From Sphingomonas jeddahensis (GTDB lineage: Bacteria > Pseudomonadota > Alphaproteobacteria > Sphingomonadales > Sphingomonadaceae): DNA of 64,000 nt. The notes beneath the pieces are model-generated. The model was not told where the DNA came from, ran no database searches, and saw only the letters and a program-made list of their open reading frames with translations. Positions within the stretch are counted from its first letter, which is position 1, and each line of letters begins with the position of its first letter. The position numbers were made by a program, and so were the translations under genes. Where the stretch lies: positions 62,001-126,000 of the forward strand of contig NZ_MPSB01000006.1 of the NCBI RefSeq assembly GCF_001981525.1, read 5' to 3'. This document shows, one piece after another, positions 44,120 to 53,116 of this stretch.

Positions 44120-46597
44120 TCACGCCAGCGTCAGCCCGCCAGCGCGCAAGGGTTCGGCGCCCTGGAGGAAATAACGGCGCGCGATCGCGTCGGAGAGGCG
44201 CGACAAGCGGCGCTCAATCGCGCCCAGCGTCTCGTCGTCCAGCGTGGCGGCTCGGGCGATCGAGACCAGCGCCTTCAGTTCGGTCGCTTCGGCCTGCTGC
44301 TCCTCCGCCATGCCGTCGTCGTCGAGCACGGGGAGCGCACACAGATGCTCCCAGATCCGCTCGACCTGAAAGGCGAGCGCGCGCGGGTTGCCTGGATCGA
44401 GCGCGACGAGATCGACCACCGGCACGCGGGCGAGGCCGGTGAGGTAGCGCTGGCGATAGCTGATCTGGCTGTCGGCGAGATCGAGGAGGGTGGACAGATC
44501 GTCGAGCGAGGCGCCGGGGAGGCCGAAGGTGCGGGTGGCGCGGACGATCGCGGTCGCGCGCTCGATGCGACGGCCGAGATCGTGGAAGCGCCAGGCGGCA
44601 GTGCGGCTCATATGTTCGGCGCAGAGGCCGGCGATCGCGGCGTAGCGGCGCTGGAGCGAGCCGGCGCGATCGAGCATGCCGCGGTGCGAGGGGAACGGCG
44701 CGTCGAGCAGGCGCACCATGTCCGCCGACAGTCGATCGCGCGAGCCGTTGCCGATGCGTCGCGCCTGCTGGTTGATCTCCGCCACCGATTGCCAGCCATC
44801 GCTCGCCTCCATGGCGGTGCGCGCCATTTGCGTCAGGTCTGACCGGCGGAGCGCGAGCGGGAGGGGCGCAGCGCCGGCGGCGGCGACCAGACCGGCGAGG
44901 CGGCCGATCGTCTCCGAGCCGAGCGCCGCGCCCCCATCGGCGTCGATCGAATTGCCGAGCATGACGCGGATGACCGCGAGCAACGCCTCGCCGCGTTCCA
45001 GATAGCGGCCGAGCCAGTAGAAATTGTCCGCCACGCGGCTCGGCAGCGTGCCGGGATTGCGGCGGATCTGGTGCGAATCGGAAGCCGGGAGCAGCGAGAC
45101 GAGATCGACCGGCTTGCTGCCATGGACGACCACATCGGCGGACCAAGTGCCGTCCCCCATCACCGCGGCGCGTGGATCGGGATGCTCGCCGATTCGCGCG
45201 AACCCGCCGGGCAGGACGGTCCAGCGGCCGTCAGGACCGCGGGCGGCGAAGACGCGCAGGGTGAAGGGGCGGGCGACCAATGTGTCGCCAGCGACCACCG
45301 GCATGGTGGAAAGGCGGACGATCTCCTGCCCGACATAATCCTGCGGTCGGCGGGCGAGATCGGCAAGGAGCGTGGCGCGCTGCTCGGCGGTCAGGTCGCT
45401 GCCGGCGATCGCAGCGTCGGCGGGAAGGCCAAGCGTGCCATTGCCAAACGCGGGGGCGATGAGGAGGTTGGCGAGATCCTCCTCGACCCGGGCGCGCTCG
45501 CTCGGCTGGCCGCACCACCAGGTGGCGATGTTGGGAAGGGAAAGGTCCGCGCCGGTCAACCGGGTGGAGAGCTGCGGCAGGAAGGCGTTCCAGGCGGTGG
45601 ATTCGAGCACGCCGACGCCCGGCGTATTGGCCAAGAGGACGTTGCCGGCGGCGTAGGCGTCGATCAGGCCGGGAACGCCGATCTTCGAATGGGTGTCAAA
45701 CGCCAGCGGATCAAGGAAGCGCGGATCGAGCCGGCGCCAGAGCGCGTCGATGCGCTTCAGCCCGCCAATGGTGCGGACATAGACCTTGTCCTCCAACGCG
45801 GCGAGGTCGGCGCCCTCGACCAGCAGCAGGCCGAGGTAGCGCGCGAGATGCGCCTGTTCGGGGTAGCTGGGATTGTAGCGACCGGGGGTGAGCAGGCCGA
45901 TGCGCGGGTCCGAGCGGCGGCACGAGGCGGCAAGGCCGTCGCGAAAGGCGGCAAAGAAGGGGGCATGGCGGGCAACATTGAGGCGGGCCTGAAGGCCGCC
46001 GAGCGTGCGACTGACGGCGAGGCGGTTTTCCAGCGCATAGCCCGCGCCGGTCGGCGAGCGCAGGTGATCGGCAAGGACGCGCCACTCGCCGGTTGGGCCG
46101 CGGCCGAGATCGACGGCGAGGAAGTGGAGTTGGTGGCCACCCGGCGGGTTCAGGCCGACGAGCTGGCGCAGGAAGAACGGGCTGCCGGCGACGAGCGCGG
46201 CGGGAACCAGGCCACGCGCGACTAGCTTCGCTTCACCGTAGAGATCCGCCAGGATCGTTTCAAACAAGTCCGCGCGCTGAATAACGCCACGTTCAATGCT
46301 GCCCCATTCGTCGCCGTCGATCAGCAGAGGCACGGGGGAGAGCGGCCAGGGGCGCTCGTCCGCCTCGCCGATGATGCGGAAGCCGGTGCCAATGTCGGCC
46401 GCGTGGCGTTGCACGCGTTCGCGGGCGTGAGCGAGATCGTCGCCGACCAAAGCGGCGAGTTCCTCGAACATCGCCAGCCAAGGCGCTTCCTCGGCGCCGC
46501 ACAGCACGTCGCCGCGCGCGGCCGCGTGAGCCTTATAGTCGTCGATCCAGCGACGGGCGTGGGTGGCGGAATCGAACAGGGCGGGCTGTGTCGCCAA
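44120..46597 (-). CDS. Circularly permuted ATP-grasp / alpha-E domain fusion
   Basis: This 825-residue protein is read from a TTG at 46597 with a GGGAG ribosome site. Residues about 1-490 form the circularly permuted type 2 ATP-grasp domain (LLTPGRYNPSYPEQAHLARYLG, KVYVRTIGGLKRIDALWRRLDPRFLDPL). About 490-825 form the alpha-E domain (FYWLGRYLERGEALLAVIR). These are normally two genes; here they are fused. With the neighbouring transglutaminase the set resembles peptide-forming or peptide-tagging systems, whose substrate is unknown. Confidence 0.88.
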   Translation of the reverse strand: MATQPALFDSATHARRWIDDYKAHAAARGDVLCGAEEAPWLAMFEELAALVGDDLAHARERVQRHAADIGTGFRIIGEADERPWPLSPVPLLIDGDEWGSIERGVIQRADLFETILADLYGEAKLVARGLVPAALVAGSPFFLRQLVGLNPPGGHQLHFLAVDLGRGPTGEWRVLADHLRSPTGAGYALENRLAVSRTLGGLQARLNVARHAPFFAAFRDGLAASCRRSDPRIGLLTPGRYNPSYPEQAHLARYLGLLLVEGADLAALEDKVYVRTIGGLKRIDALWRRLDPRFLDPLAFDTHSKIGVPGLIDAYAAGNVLLANTPGVGVLESTAWNAFLPQLSTRLTGADLSLPNIATWWCGQPSERARVEEDLANLLIAPAFGNGTLGLPADAAIAGSDLTAEQRATLLADLARRPQDYVGQEIVRLSTMPVVAGDTLVARPFTLRVFAARGPDGRWTVLPGGFARIGEHPDPRAAVMGDGTWSADVVVHGSKPVDLVSLLPASDSHQIRRNPGTLPSRVADNFYWLGRYLERGEALLAVIRVMLGNSIDADGGAALGSETIGRLAGLVAAAGAAPLPLALRRSDLTQMARTAMEASDGWQSVAEINQQARRIGNGSRDRLSADMVRLLDAPFPSHRGMLDRAGSLQRRYAAIAGLCAEHMSRTAAWRFHDLGRRIERATAIVRATRTFGLPGASLDDLSTLLDLADSQISYRQRYLTGLARVPVVDLVALDPGNPRALAFQVERIWEHLCALPVLDDDGMAEEQQAEATELKALVSIARAATLDDETLGAIERRLSRLSDAIARRYFLQGAEPLRAGGLTLA

Positions 46598-46707
46598 AAC
46601 GGGCTCCCTCGGGCGGCGCGGACCCTAGCGGGGTGGGGCAGGGGTGCAACGGTTAAGTGTGGGCGGCGGCTCCACGTGATGGAAGGAAGGTGGTCACCCC
46701 TCCTCCG

Positions 46708-46893
46708 CTCGTGCCGGGCGAAGTCGAGGTACGTGCCAAGTCAAGGTAACGCTTGCGGCTTGTCCCTCGACTTCGCTCGGGACGAACGGGATGAGGGTTG
46801 AAGATCTTTCGTTCGCCCTGAGCCTATCGAAGGGCGTGCCTCATACGATGCCGCCTGTAGCACACGTGCTTCGACAGGCTCAGCACGAACGGG
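46708..46893. repeat. Two REP-like palindrome pairs
   Basis: One pair spans 46708-46790 (GTGCCGGGCGAAGTCGAGG and its mirrored arm). A second spans 46807-46893 (TTCGTTCGCCCTGAGCCTAT and the mirror CTTCGACAGGCTCAGCACG). The 46598-46902 gap (305 bp) is otherwise empty. Confidence 0.8.
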
Positions 46894-46902
46894 CCGAGTT
46901 TG

Positions 46903-49404
46903 CTAGAGATCCGGCAGTATCTGGTCCGCGACTCCCCATCCCGCCAGTGCGCGGCTGGTCGCGCGGTCGATCAGTTCCGCGGCATCCGTCACGTGCCATC
47001 TTGCCGCCGTGTCGATGTCGCGCAGTTCGGTCCAGGAGACCGGCGCGGCGACCGGGGCCCCAGCACGGGCGCGGGCGGCGTAGGGCATGATGGCGGTGGC
47101 CCCGCGTTGGTTGCGTAGCCAGTCGATGAAGATCCGCCCCGTCCGCTTGGCCTTGCTCATCGTGGCGACAAAGCGGTCAGGTTCGGCCTGGGCGAGCGCG
47201 CGGGCGAAGCGGTCGGCGAAGCTCTTCACCGCGGGCCATTCTGCCTGCGGCGTTAGCGGTACGACGACATGGACGCCCTTACCGCCCGATAGCATCGGGA
47301 AGCTGGTGAGGCCGAGTTCGGCGAGCTGGTTCTTGAGGTGCTCGGCAGCATTCTTGGTATCGCCGAAGTCGAGGCCCTCGTCGGGATCGAGATCGAAGAC
47401 GAGGCGGTCGGGCTGTTCGAGATGGTCGACGGTCGAGCCCCAGCCGTGGAATTCGATCGTGCCCATCTGGACGCAAGCGACGAGGCCGTCTGCGGCATCG
47501 ACCCAGAGGTAGTTTTCGGTCGAGCCGTCTTTTTCGACGATCGGCACCTGATGGACGTGATCGCCGAACGAGCCGGCGTCATGCTTTTGGAAGAAGCATT
47601 TCTTGCCGCGACCTTGCGGGCAGCGGACGAGGCTGATCGGGCGGCGCCCGCTCCACGGGAGCATGATGCCGGCGACGGTGGCGTAATAATCGGCGAGGTC
47701 GCCTTTGGTGACGGTTGATTCGGGGAAGATCAGGCGGTCGCGACTGCTGACCTTTACCGTAGTCGCGGGGGCTTGGGGGACGGGCTGTGGCGCTTCGACC
47801 ACCACGTCCTGGGCAGCCTTGTCGCCGCGCAGGCCGAGGAAGCTTGGATGGCGCAGGAGCTTGTCTGGGGTGGCCTCGGTGAAGGCGATTTCGGCGACGA
47901 GCTTGGGGGTGACCCAACGTGCGCCGCGGACGGCGGCGCGGCCGAGGTTCTTGGGGATCTCTACCGTTGGTGTCTTGCGTTCGAGCTTCGCAAGCTTGGC
48001 GCTGAGCTCGATCATCAGGTCGTTGGAAAAACCGGTGCCGACCTTGCCGGCGTAGCGCAATTTGCCGTCCTCATGGACGCCGAGGAGGAGCGAGCGGAAG
48101 CCGCGCGATTTGTCCGACTTGGTCCAGCCGACGATCACGAATTCCTGGCGGCGGGTGCATTTGACCTTGAGCCACGCCTTGGTGCGCGCACCGCGATAGG
48201 GGGCGTCGGCCTGTTTGGAGACGATGCCTTCGAGGCCCTGCTGGCACATTTTCTCGAAGAGCTGTTCGCCCGAGCCGAGGACGTGTTCGCTGAACTGGAC
48301 GCGCTCGGAACCGGGGATGAGCGGGCGGAGGCGCTCCTTGCGCTGGACGTTCGGGAGCGGGCGGAGGTCTTCGCCGTCCAGCTCCAGCACGTCGAAGGCG
48401 AAGAAAGTCATGTCGCCGGCGGTGGAGATGGCGTCCTTCAGCGTCGAAAAGTCCGGGTGGCCGTTCTTGAAAGCCACGATCTCGCCATCGATGAGCGCGG
48501 TGTCGACGGGGAGCGCGGCGGCCGTGTCCGCGATGGCCTGGAACTTGTCGGTCCAGTCGAGGCCGGAGCGGGTGTAGACCTTGGCGGTGCCGCCGCCGAT
48601 CGCGATCAGGGCGCGGTAACCGTCGTATTTCACCTCATGCATCCAGGCCGTGCCGCTGGGGACGGCGTCGACCAGTGTGCAAAGCTGGGGTTCGGTGAAG
48701 GCGGGTGGCTTGGCCGACTTGCGTGTGCGTTTGGAAGTGGCGGGCTTGGGCGTCGGCTGGAGCTTTGCTTCCGCGGTTTGCGTGTTGGTTGTGGCTTGGG
48801 TGGGCGCGCGTTTGGCGCTTGGCTTGGCCTTCTTGCCCTCCTCGATCTCCTGCATCGTTCGGCCGGTTTCGATGCTGGTTAGGGCGGTTTCGGTGAGCGT
48901 GTCGGTGCCGCCGGCGTGGGCATCGTCAATCTTGCGCAGGAGCCAGTTCTCGCGCTTTTCCTTGCCGCGTGGCTTCAGGCGGATGAGCAGCCATTCGCCC
49001 TTCATCCGCTCGCCGTCGAGGACGAAGTGAAGGTGGCCTTTCTCCAGATCCTTCGCCGACTTGCCCTTGATCGGCGACCAGGTGCCGCGATCCCACAGCA
49101 TCACCGTGCCGCCGCCATATTCGCCCTTGGGGATTGTGCCTTCGAACGTGGCGTAGCTGAGCGGGTGATCCTCCGTGCGGACGGCTAGGCGCTTTTCCTG
49201 GGGGTCAAGGCTGGGTCCGCGGGTGACCGCCCAGCTTTTCAGCACGCCGTCGAGTTCGAGACGAAAGTCCCAGTGGAGGCGGGTCGCGTCGTGCTTTTGG
49301 ACCATGAAGCTGTTGCCGTTGCCCGGCGCGAGCGTACCGGCGGGCTCGGCGGTTTTCGCGAAATCGCGCTTGGCATTGTAGAGGGCGAGGGGGTCGGTGC
49401 TCAT
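46903..49404 (-). CDS. ligD: DNA ligase D (3'-phosphoesterase, ligase, polymerase)
   Basis: This 833-residue protein is read from the ATG at 49404; upstream codons are repeat-derived. The order is phosphoesterase (QKHDATRLHWDFRLELDG near 35-52), then ligase with adenylation Lys259 in EVKYDGYRALI, then a primase-polymerase domain with DLDPDEGLDF near 672. Lys/Ala-rich linkers separate the domains. LigD and Ku carry out bacterial non-homologous end joining. The ku gene lies 132 bp upstream on the same strand. Confidence 0.96.
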   Translation of the reverse strand: MSTDPLALYNAKRDFAKTAEPAGTLAPGNGNSFMVQKHDATRLHWDFRLELDGVLKSWAVTRGPSLDPQEKRLAVRTEDHPLSYATFEGTIPKGEYGGGTVMLWDRGTWSPIKGKSAKDLEKGHLHFVLDGERMKGEWLLIRLKPRGKEKRENWLLRKIDDAHAGGTDTLTETALTSIETGRTMQEIEEGKKAKPSAKRAPTQATTNTQTAEAKLQPTPKPATSKRTRKSAKPPAFTEPQLCTLVDAVPSGTAWMHEVKYDGYRALIAIGGGTAKVYTRSGLDWTDKFQAIADTAAALPVDTALIDGEIVAFKNGHPDFSTLKDAISTAGDMTFFAFDVLELDGEDLRPLPNVQRKERLRPLIPGSERVQFSEHVLGSGEQLFEKMCQQGLEGIVSKQADAPYRGARTKAWLKVKCTRRQEFVIVGWTKSDKSRGFRSLLLGVHEDGKLRYAGKVGTGFSNDLMIELSAKLAKLERKTPTVEIPKNLGRAAVRGARWVTPKLVAEIAFTEATPDKLLRHPSFLGLRGDKAAQDVVVEAPQPVPQAPATTVKVSSRDRLIFPESTVTKGDLADYYATVAGIMLPWSGRRPISLVRCPQGRGKKCFFQKHDAGSFGDHVHQVPIVEKDGSTENYLWVDAADGLVACVQMGTIEFHGWGSTVDHLEQPDRLVFDLDPDEGLDFGDTKNAAEHLKNQLAELGLTSFPMLSGGKGVHVVVPLTPQAEWPAVKSFADRFARALAQAEPDRFVATMSKAKRTGRIFIDWLRNQRGATAIMPYAARARAGAPVAAPVSWTELRDIDTAARWHVTDAAELIDRATSRALAGWGVADQILPDL

Positions 49405-49429
49405 TCCGCGACGCTCGCCCAACTGATCT

Positions 49430-49524
49430 TCGTCATTCCCGCGGAGGCGGGAATCCAGACGCGCAGGTCTTCGCAAGGGCCGCGACATTGGCGTTTATGA
49501 ATCCCTGCCTTCGCGGGGATGACC
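49430..49524. repeat. REP-like palindrome pair
   Basis: TCATTCCCGCGGAGGCGGGA near 49432 and the mirror ATCCCTGCCTTCGCGGGGA near 49501 lie between ku and ligD. They might affect the relative output of the two genes. Confidence 0.75.
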
Positions 49525-49536
49525 TTGGGGGCAGCG

Positions 49537-50442
49537 TCAGGCACGTTTGCGCGCCGCGGGTTTGCTGGCCGCCGGCTTCTTCGCCGCGGTGGCAGTGGTC
49601 TTCTTCGCAGCCGGCTTCTTGGCGGGCGCCTTAGCCGGCGCCGTGCCGCCCGATTTCTCCATCGACTTCTTCAGCGCCGCCATCAGATCGACGACGTTGG
49701 AGGCAGATCGCCCGCCGCCTTCGTCCTTGTCGTCGATGATCTTGCGGTTGCCCTTCTGCTTGCGCTTGCGCTCGATCAGGTCCTTCAGCGCATCGACATA
49801 GCGATCGTGGAATTCCTGCGGGTCGAAGGCGCTGCTCTTCTTCTCGATCAGCGCTTCGGCGAGTTCGAGCAATTCGCTATCCGGCTTGTCGTCGGGAATG
49901 TCGCGGAAATAGCCCTGCGCGCGGTTGACCTCGTCGGCGTAGCGCAGGGTTTCCAGCACCATCCCGCGCCCGCACGGCTTCAAGCTGACGACATATTCGC
50001 GCCCGCGCATCGCGAGTTGGCCGAGCCCGACCTTTTTGGTCCGCTTCAGCGCCTCGCGCAGGACGATAAAGGCCTCTTCGGCGAGATCGTCGGCGGGCAC
50101 GACGAAATAGGGCTTTTCATAATAGAGCACGTCGATGTCGCTCGCGTCGACGAACTGGGTGAGCTCCAGCGTCTTCTTCGATTCGAGCTTCACCGCATCG
50201 ATCTCGTCCTGATCGAGCAGGACATATTCGCCCTTGTCGATCTGATAGCCCTTCATGATGTCGTCGGGATCGACCGGGCCGACGCCCTCCGCGACCTTTT
50301 CATATTTGATCGGCTTGCCCGTGGGCTCGTGAATCTGGCGGAAGCTGACGCTCGCGCCGGACTTCACCGCGGAATAGATCTCGACGGGAATCGAGACGAG
50401 CGCGAGGCGGATCTGTCCCTGCCAATATGCCCGTGCCGCCAT
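49537..50442 (-). CDS. ku: Non-homologous end-joining protein Ku
   Basis: This 301-residue protein starts at the ATG at 50442 (MAARAYWQGQIRLALVSIPVEIYSAV), the Ku-core beginning. The core runs to about residue 240. A Lys/Ala-rich C-terminal tail (about 60 residues, AKKPAAKKTT) matches the DNA-binding extension typical of many bacterial Ku proteins. Ku homodimers encircle DNA ends and recruit LigD, encoded just downstream on this strand. Confidence 0.96.
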   Translation of the reverse strand: MAARAYWQGQIRLALVSIPVEIYSAVKSGASVSFRQIHEPTGKPIKYEKVAEGVGPVDPDDIMKGYQIDKGEYVLLDQDEIDAVKLESKKTLELTQFVDASDIDVLYYEKPYFVVPADDLAEEAFIVLREALKRTKKVGLGQLAMRGREYVVSLKPCGRGMVLETLRYADEVNRAQGYFRDIPDDKPDSELLELAEALIEKKSSAFDPQEFHDRYVDALKDLIERKRKQKGNRKIIDDKDEGGGRSASNVVDLMAALKKSMEKSGGTAPAKAPAKKPAAKKTTATAAKKPAASKPAARKRA

Positions 50443-50528
50443 GATCATACGCCTTCGTCGTTGCGAGGCCGATTCAATTCGCGGGGGCGGGAGTCGTTCC
50501 GCGGCTATTCCGGTGCTAAGGCGCGCCG

Positions 50529-51107
50529 ATGAGCACCGATCCCTTCACCCTCTTCGACGCCTGGTATGCCGAGGCGCAGGCGAGCGAGCCGAACGATCCC
50601 AATGCCATGGCGCTGGCGACGGCGGATGCGGACGGCCGGCCGTCGTCGCGGATGGTGCTGCTGAAGGGGCATGGGCCGGACGGCTTCGTCTTCTACACCA
50701 ACCGCGAGAGCCGCAAGGCGGGCGACCTCAAGGCGAACATGCAGGCGGCGTTGCTGTTTCACTGGAAGTCGCTGCGGCGGCAGATCCGGATCGAGGGTGC
50801 GGTCAGCCTCGTCACCGATGCCGAGAGCGACGCCTATTTCGCCTCGCGCGGGCGCGACTCGCAGCTGGGTGCCTGGGCGTCGGAACAGTCGCGGCCGCTG
50901 CCCGCGCGATCGATCTTCGAGGGGCGGTTCGATGCGATGCAGTTCCGTTACGAAGGGAGCGAGGTGCCGCGCCCGCCGCATTGGGGCGGCTATCGCGTGG
51001 TGCCGGATCGGATCGAATTCTGGCAGGATCGCGCGCATCGCCTACATGAGCGGCGGCTGTTCACCCGCGAAGGCGACGGCTGGAACGAAGGGCTGCTGTA
51101 CCCATGA
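50529..51107 (+). CDS. pdxH: Pyridoxamine 5'-phosphate oxidase
   Basis: This 192-residue protein has typical PdxH length. The FMN-binding and substrate motifs are MALATADADGRPSSRMVLLKG, GFVFYTNRESRKAGDL, and the C-terminal PPHWGGYRVVPDRIEFWQDRAHRLHER. The latter is the family signature with the RLHDR-type end. It oxidises pyridoxine or pyridoxamine phosphate to pyridoxal 5'-phosphate. Its stop overlaps the CDF transporter start by 4 bp. Confidence 0.95.
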   Translation: MSTDPFTLFDAWYAEAQASEPNDPNAMALATADADGRPSSRMVLLKGHGPDGFVFYTNRESRKAGDLKANMQAALLFHWKSLRRQIRIEGAVSLVTDAESDAYFASRGRDSQLGAWASEQSRPLPARSIFEGRFDAMQFRYEGSEVPRPPHWGGYRVVPDRIEFWQDRAHRLHERRLFTREGDGWNEGLLYP

Positions 51108-52051
51108 CGCGTGAGGAACGCCGGCGCATCGTTCCGTTCGCGCTCCGCGCGGCGCTGGCGAGCGTCGCGACCGCGCTCTTCCTGCTCGCGCTGAAGGGCT
51201 ATGCGGCCTGGCACACCGGATCGGTGGCGATGCTGGGCAGCTTGGCCGACACCGCGCTCGATCTGCTCGCCAGCCTTGTGACGCTCTACGGCGTCAAGCT
51301 CGCCGCCGAGCCGGCCGATCACGACCATCGCTTCGGCCATGGCAAGGCGGAGGCGCTGGCGGCGCTGTTCCAGGTGTCGCTGATCACCGTATCAGCGATC
51401 GGCATCGCATGGCAGGCGGTGGAGCGGTTCAACAATCCGCAGGTGAACGAGGATGCCTCGCTCGGCATCGGCGTGTCGGTGCTGGCGATCGGGGCGACGA
51501 TGGCGTTGCTCGCGTATCAGCGCAGCATCATCCGGCGCACCGGATCGGTCGCGATCATGGCGGACAATGTCCATTATCAGTCCGACGTGCTGCTCAACAT
51601 GGCAGTGATCGGCGCGCTGGTGCTTGATCAATATCTGGGGATTTCGGGCGCCGATCCGGTGTTCGGCATCGCCATCGCCTTGTGGCTCGCCTGGGGCGCG
51701 TTCGGCGCGTCGAGCCAGGCGATCGACATGCTGATGGACAAGGAATGGCCCGACGAGCAGCGCGCCGCCTTTATCGAGGTCGCCGCACGGCAGCCGGGCA
51801 TCCGCGGCATCCACGATTTCCGCACGCGGCGCGCGGGCACGCATGATTTTGCGCAATTCCACATGGAGGTGGATCGCAACCTGACTGTGGCGGCGGCGCA
51901 TGACATCGTCGAGAATGTCGAGAAACGGCTGCGCGACGTGTTCCCGCGTGTGGAGGTGCTGATCCACCTCGACCCGGAGGGTCATGTCGATACCGACAAT
52001 CCGCTGGTCGAGGCGGACGTGACGCCGCATTGGTTTGGCAAGCGCATTTGA
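51104..52051 (+). CDS. Cation diffusion facilitator (FieF-like) transporter
   Basis: This 315-residue protein has six transmembrane helices and the CDF metal site signatures: SLADTALDLLASLVT (D in helix II), HDHRFGHGKAEALAALFQ, and NVHYQSDVLLNMAVIGAL (helix V). A C-terminal cytoplasmic domain follows (FHMEVDRNLTVAAAHDIVENVEKRL). It exports Fe, Zn or similar ions. It begins within the pdxH stop. Its 3' end runs into a 29-bp tandem repeat. Confidence 0.92.
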   Translation: MTREERRRIVPFALRAALASVATALFLLALKGYAAWHTGSVAMLGSLADTALDLLASLVTLYGVKLAAEPADHDHRFGHGKAEALAALFQVSLITVSAIGIAWQAVERFNNPQVNEDASLGIGVSVLAIGATMALLAYQRSIIRRTGSVAIMADNVHYQSDVLLNMAVIGALVLDQYLGISGADPVFGIAIALWLAWGAFGASSQAIDMLMDKEWPDEQRAAFIEVAARQPGIRGIHDFRTRRAGTHDFAQFHMEVDRNLTVAAAHDIVENVEKRLRDVFPRVEVLIHLDPEGHVDTDNPLVEADVTPHWFGKRI

Positions 52052-52105
52052 TGCGCCGGGAGTTCGGGAAGCGCATCTGATGCGCCAGGGGTTCGGAAAG
52101 CGCAT
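52040..52105. repeat. 29-bp tandem repeat across a stop/start junction
   Basis: The block beginning AAGCGCAT recurs at 52040, 52069 and 52098 with a constant 29-bp period, allowing a few mismatches. It spans the end of the CDF gene (stop at 52051) and the start of the PhzF gene (ATG at 52106), about 2.3 units. Confidence 0.85.
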
Positions 52106-52897
52106 ATGAGGATACCTTTCGCCCAGATCGACGCCTTCGCCGGCGCTGCCTTCACCGGCAATCCGGCGGCGGTGATGCCGCTATCGGCCTGGCTTGACGA
52201 TGCGACGCTGCAGGCGATCGCGTCGGAGAACAACCTGTCCGAAACCGCCTTCATCGTGCCGGCGAGCGAGGCGGCCGATTTCGAGCTGCGCTGGTTCACG
52301 CCGGCGGCCGAGGTGGCGCTATGTGGCCATGCGACGCTGGCGAGCGGGCATTTCGTGCTCTCGTCGGACACGACGCGCGAGCGGGTGCGCTTCGCGACGC
52401 GGCAGGCCGGCGTGCTGGAGGTCGCGCGACGCGGCGCGGGCTATGAAATGGCGCTGCCGGCCTGGAAGCCTTACCCCAAGCAGATGGACGCTATCATCGC
52501 GGCGCTTGGCGTTGAAGCACGCGAAACGCTTTGGCACGACAAGGGCTATGCGCTGGTGATCGTCGATGACGAGGCGGCGGTGCGCGCCGCCGCACCCGAT
52601 GGCCGGGCGGTGAAGGCGCTGGGCCCCTATGTGCTGATCGTCGCCGCGCGCGGCGAGACAGCGGAGGTGGTAAGCCGGGTATTCACCGATTATTTCGACA
52701 TTCCCGAGGATCCGGTGACCGGATCGGCGCATGCGGTGATGGTGCCCTATTGGGCCGAGGTGCTAGGGCGGGACAGCTTCTCCGCCTATCAGGCGAGTGC
52801 GCGCGGCGGGCATGTGGGATGTCGCCTGGCGGGCGATCGGGTGATGCTGACCGGCGATTGCGTGACGGTGATCGAGGGGACGTTCCTGCTGCCTTGA
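52106..52897 (+). CDS. PhzF family isomerase-like protein
   Basis: This 263-residue protein has the PhzF signatures: QIDAFAGAAFTGNPAAV at the N-terminus, SENNLSETAFI with the catalytic-type Glu, FTPAAEVALCGHATLA, and EDPVTGSAHAVMVPYW. These enzymes are isomerases acting on trans-2,3-dihydro-3-hydroxyanthranilate or related substrates; most homologues have no known reaction. No phenazine genes surround it. The start codon lies in the third copy of the tandem repeat. Confidence 0.9.
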   Translation: MRIPFAQIDAFAGAAFTGNPAAVMPLSAWLDDATLQAIASENNLSETAFIVPASEAADFELRWFTPAAEVALCGHATLASGHFVLSSDTTRERVRFATRQAGVLEVARRGAGYEMALPAWKPYPKQMDAIIAALGVEARETLWHDKGYALVIVDDEAAVRAAAPDGRAVKALGPYVLIVAARGETAEVVSRVFTDYFDIPEDPVTGSAHAVMVPYWAEVLGRDSFSAYQASARGGHVGCRLAGDRVMLTGDCVTVIEGTFLLP

Positions 52898-52947
52898 GTT
52901 CGCGGCGGGCGGGCGCAGGTTTTTCAACCGTAGATGACGATTGCAAC

Positions 52948-53013
52948 CGTTCGTGCTGAGCCTGTCGAAGCACGTGTCCGGAACACGCCCTTCGACAGGC
53001 TCAGCACGAACGG
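52948..53013. repeat. REP-like palindrome pair (CTGAGCCTGTCGAAG family)
   Basis: CCGTTCGTGCTGAGCCTGTC at 52948 and its inverted copy TTCGACAGGCTCAGCACG ending near 53008 form a large perfect-arm hairpin in the gap between convergent PhzF and MnmA genes. Confidence 0.85.
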
Positions 53014-53116
53014 ATCAACAGGCGGCGAGTCCTCGCACAATTCGTCTCGCCATCCCGTTGCTGCCCGGGACGACCGTTCGCTTGTGGCTTCTGGCGCGAC
53101 TCGTTCCCGGCCGCAC

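Noticed and set aside
52106..52897. Phenazine biosynthesis cluster
   Set aside because: Only a PhzF-like gene is present, without any other phenazine gene; family members are mostly unrelated to phenazines.
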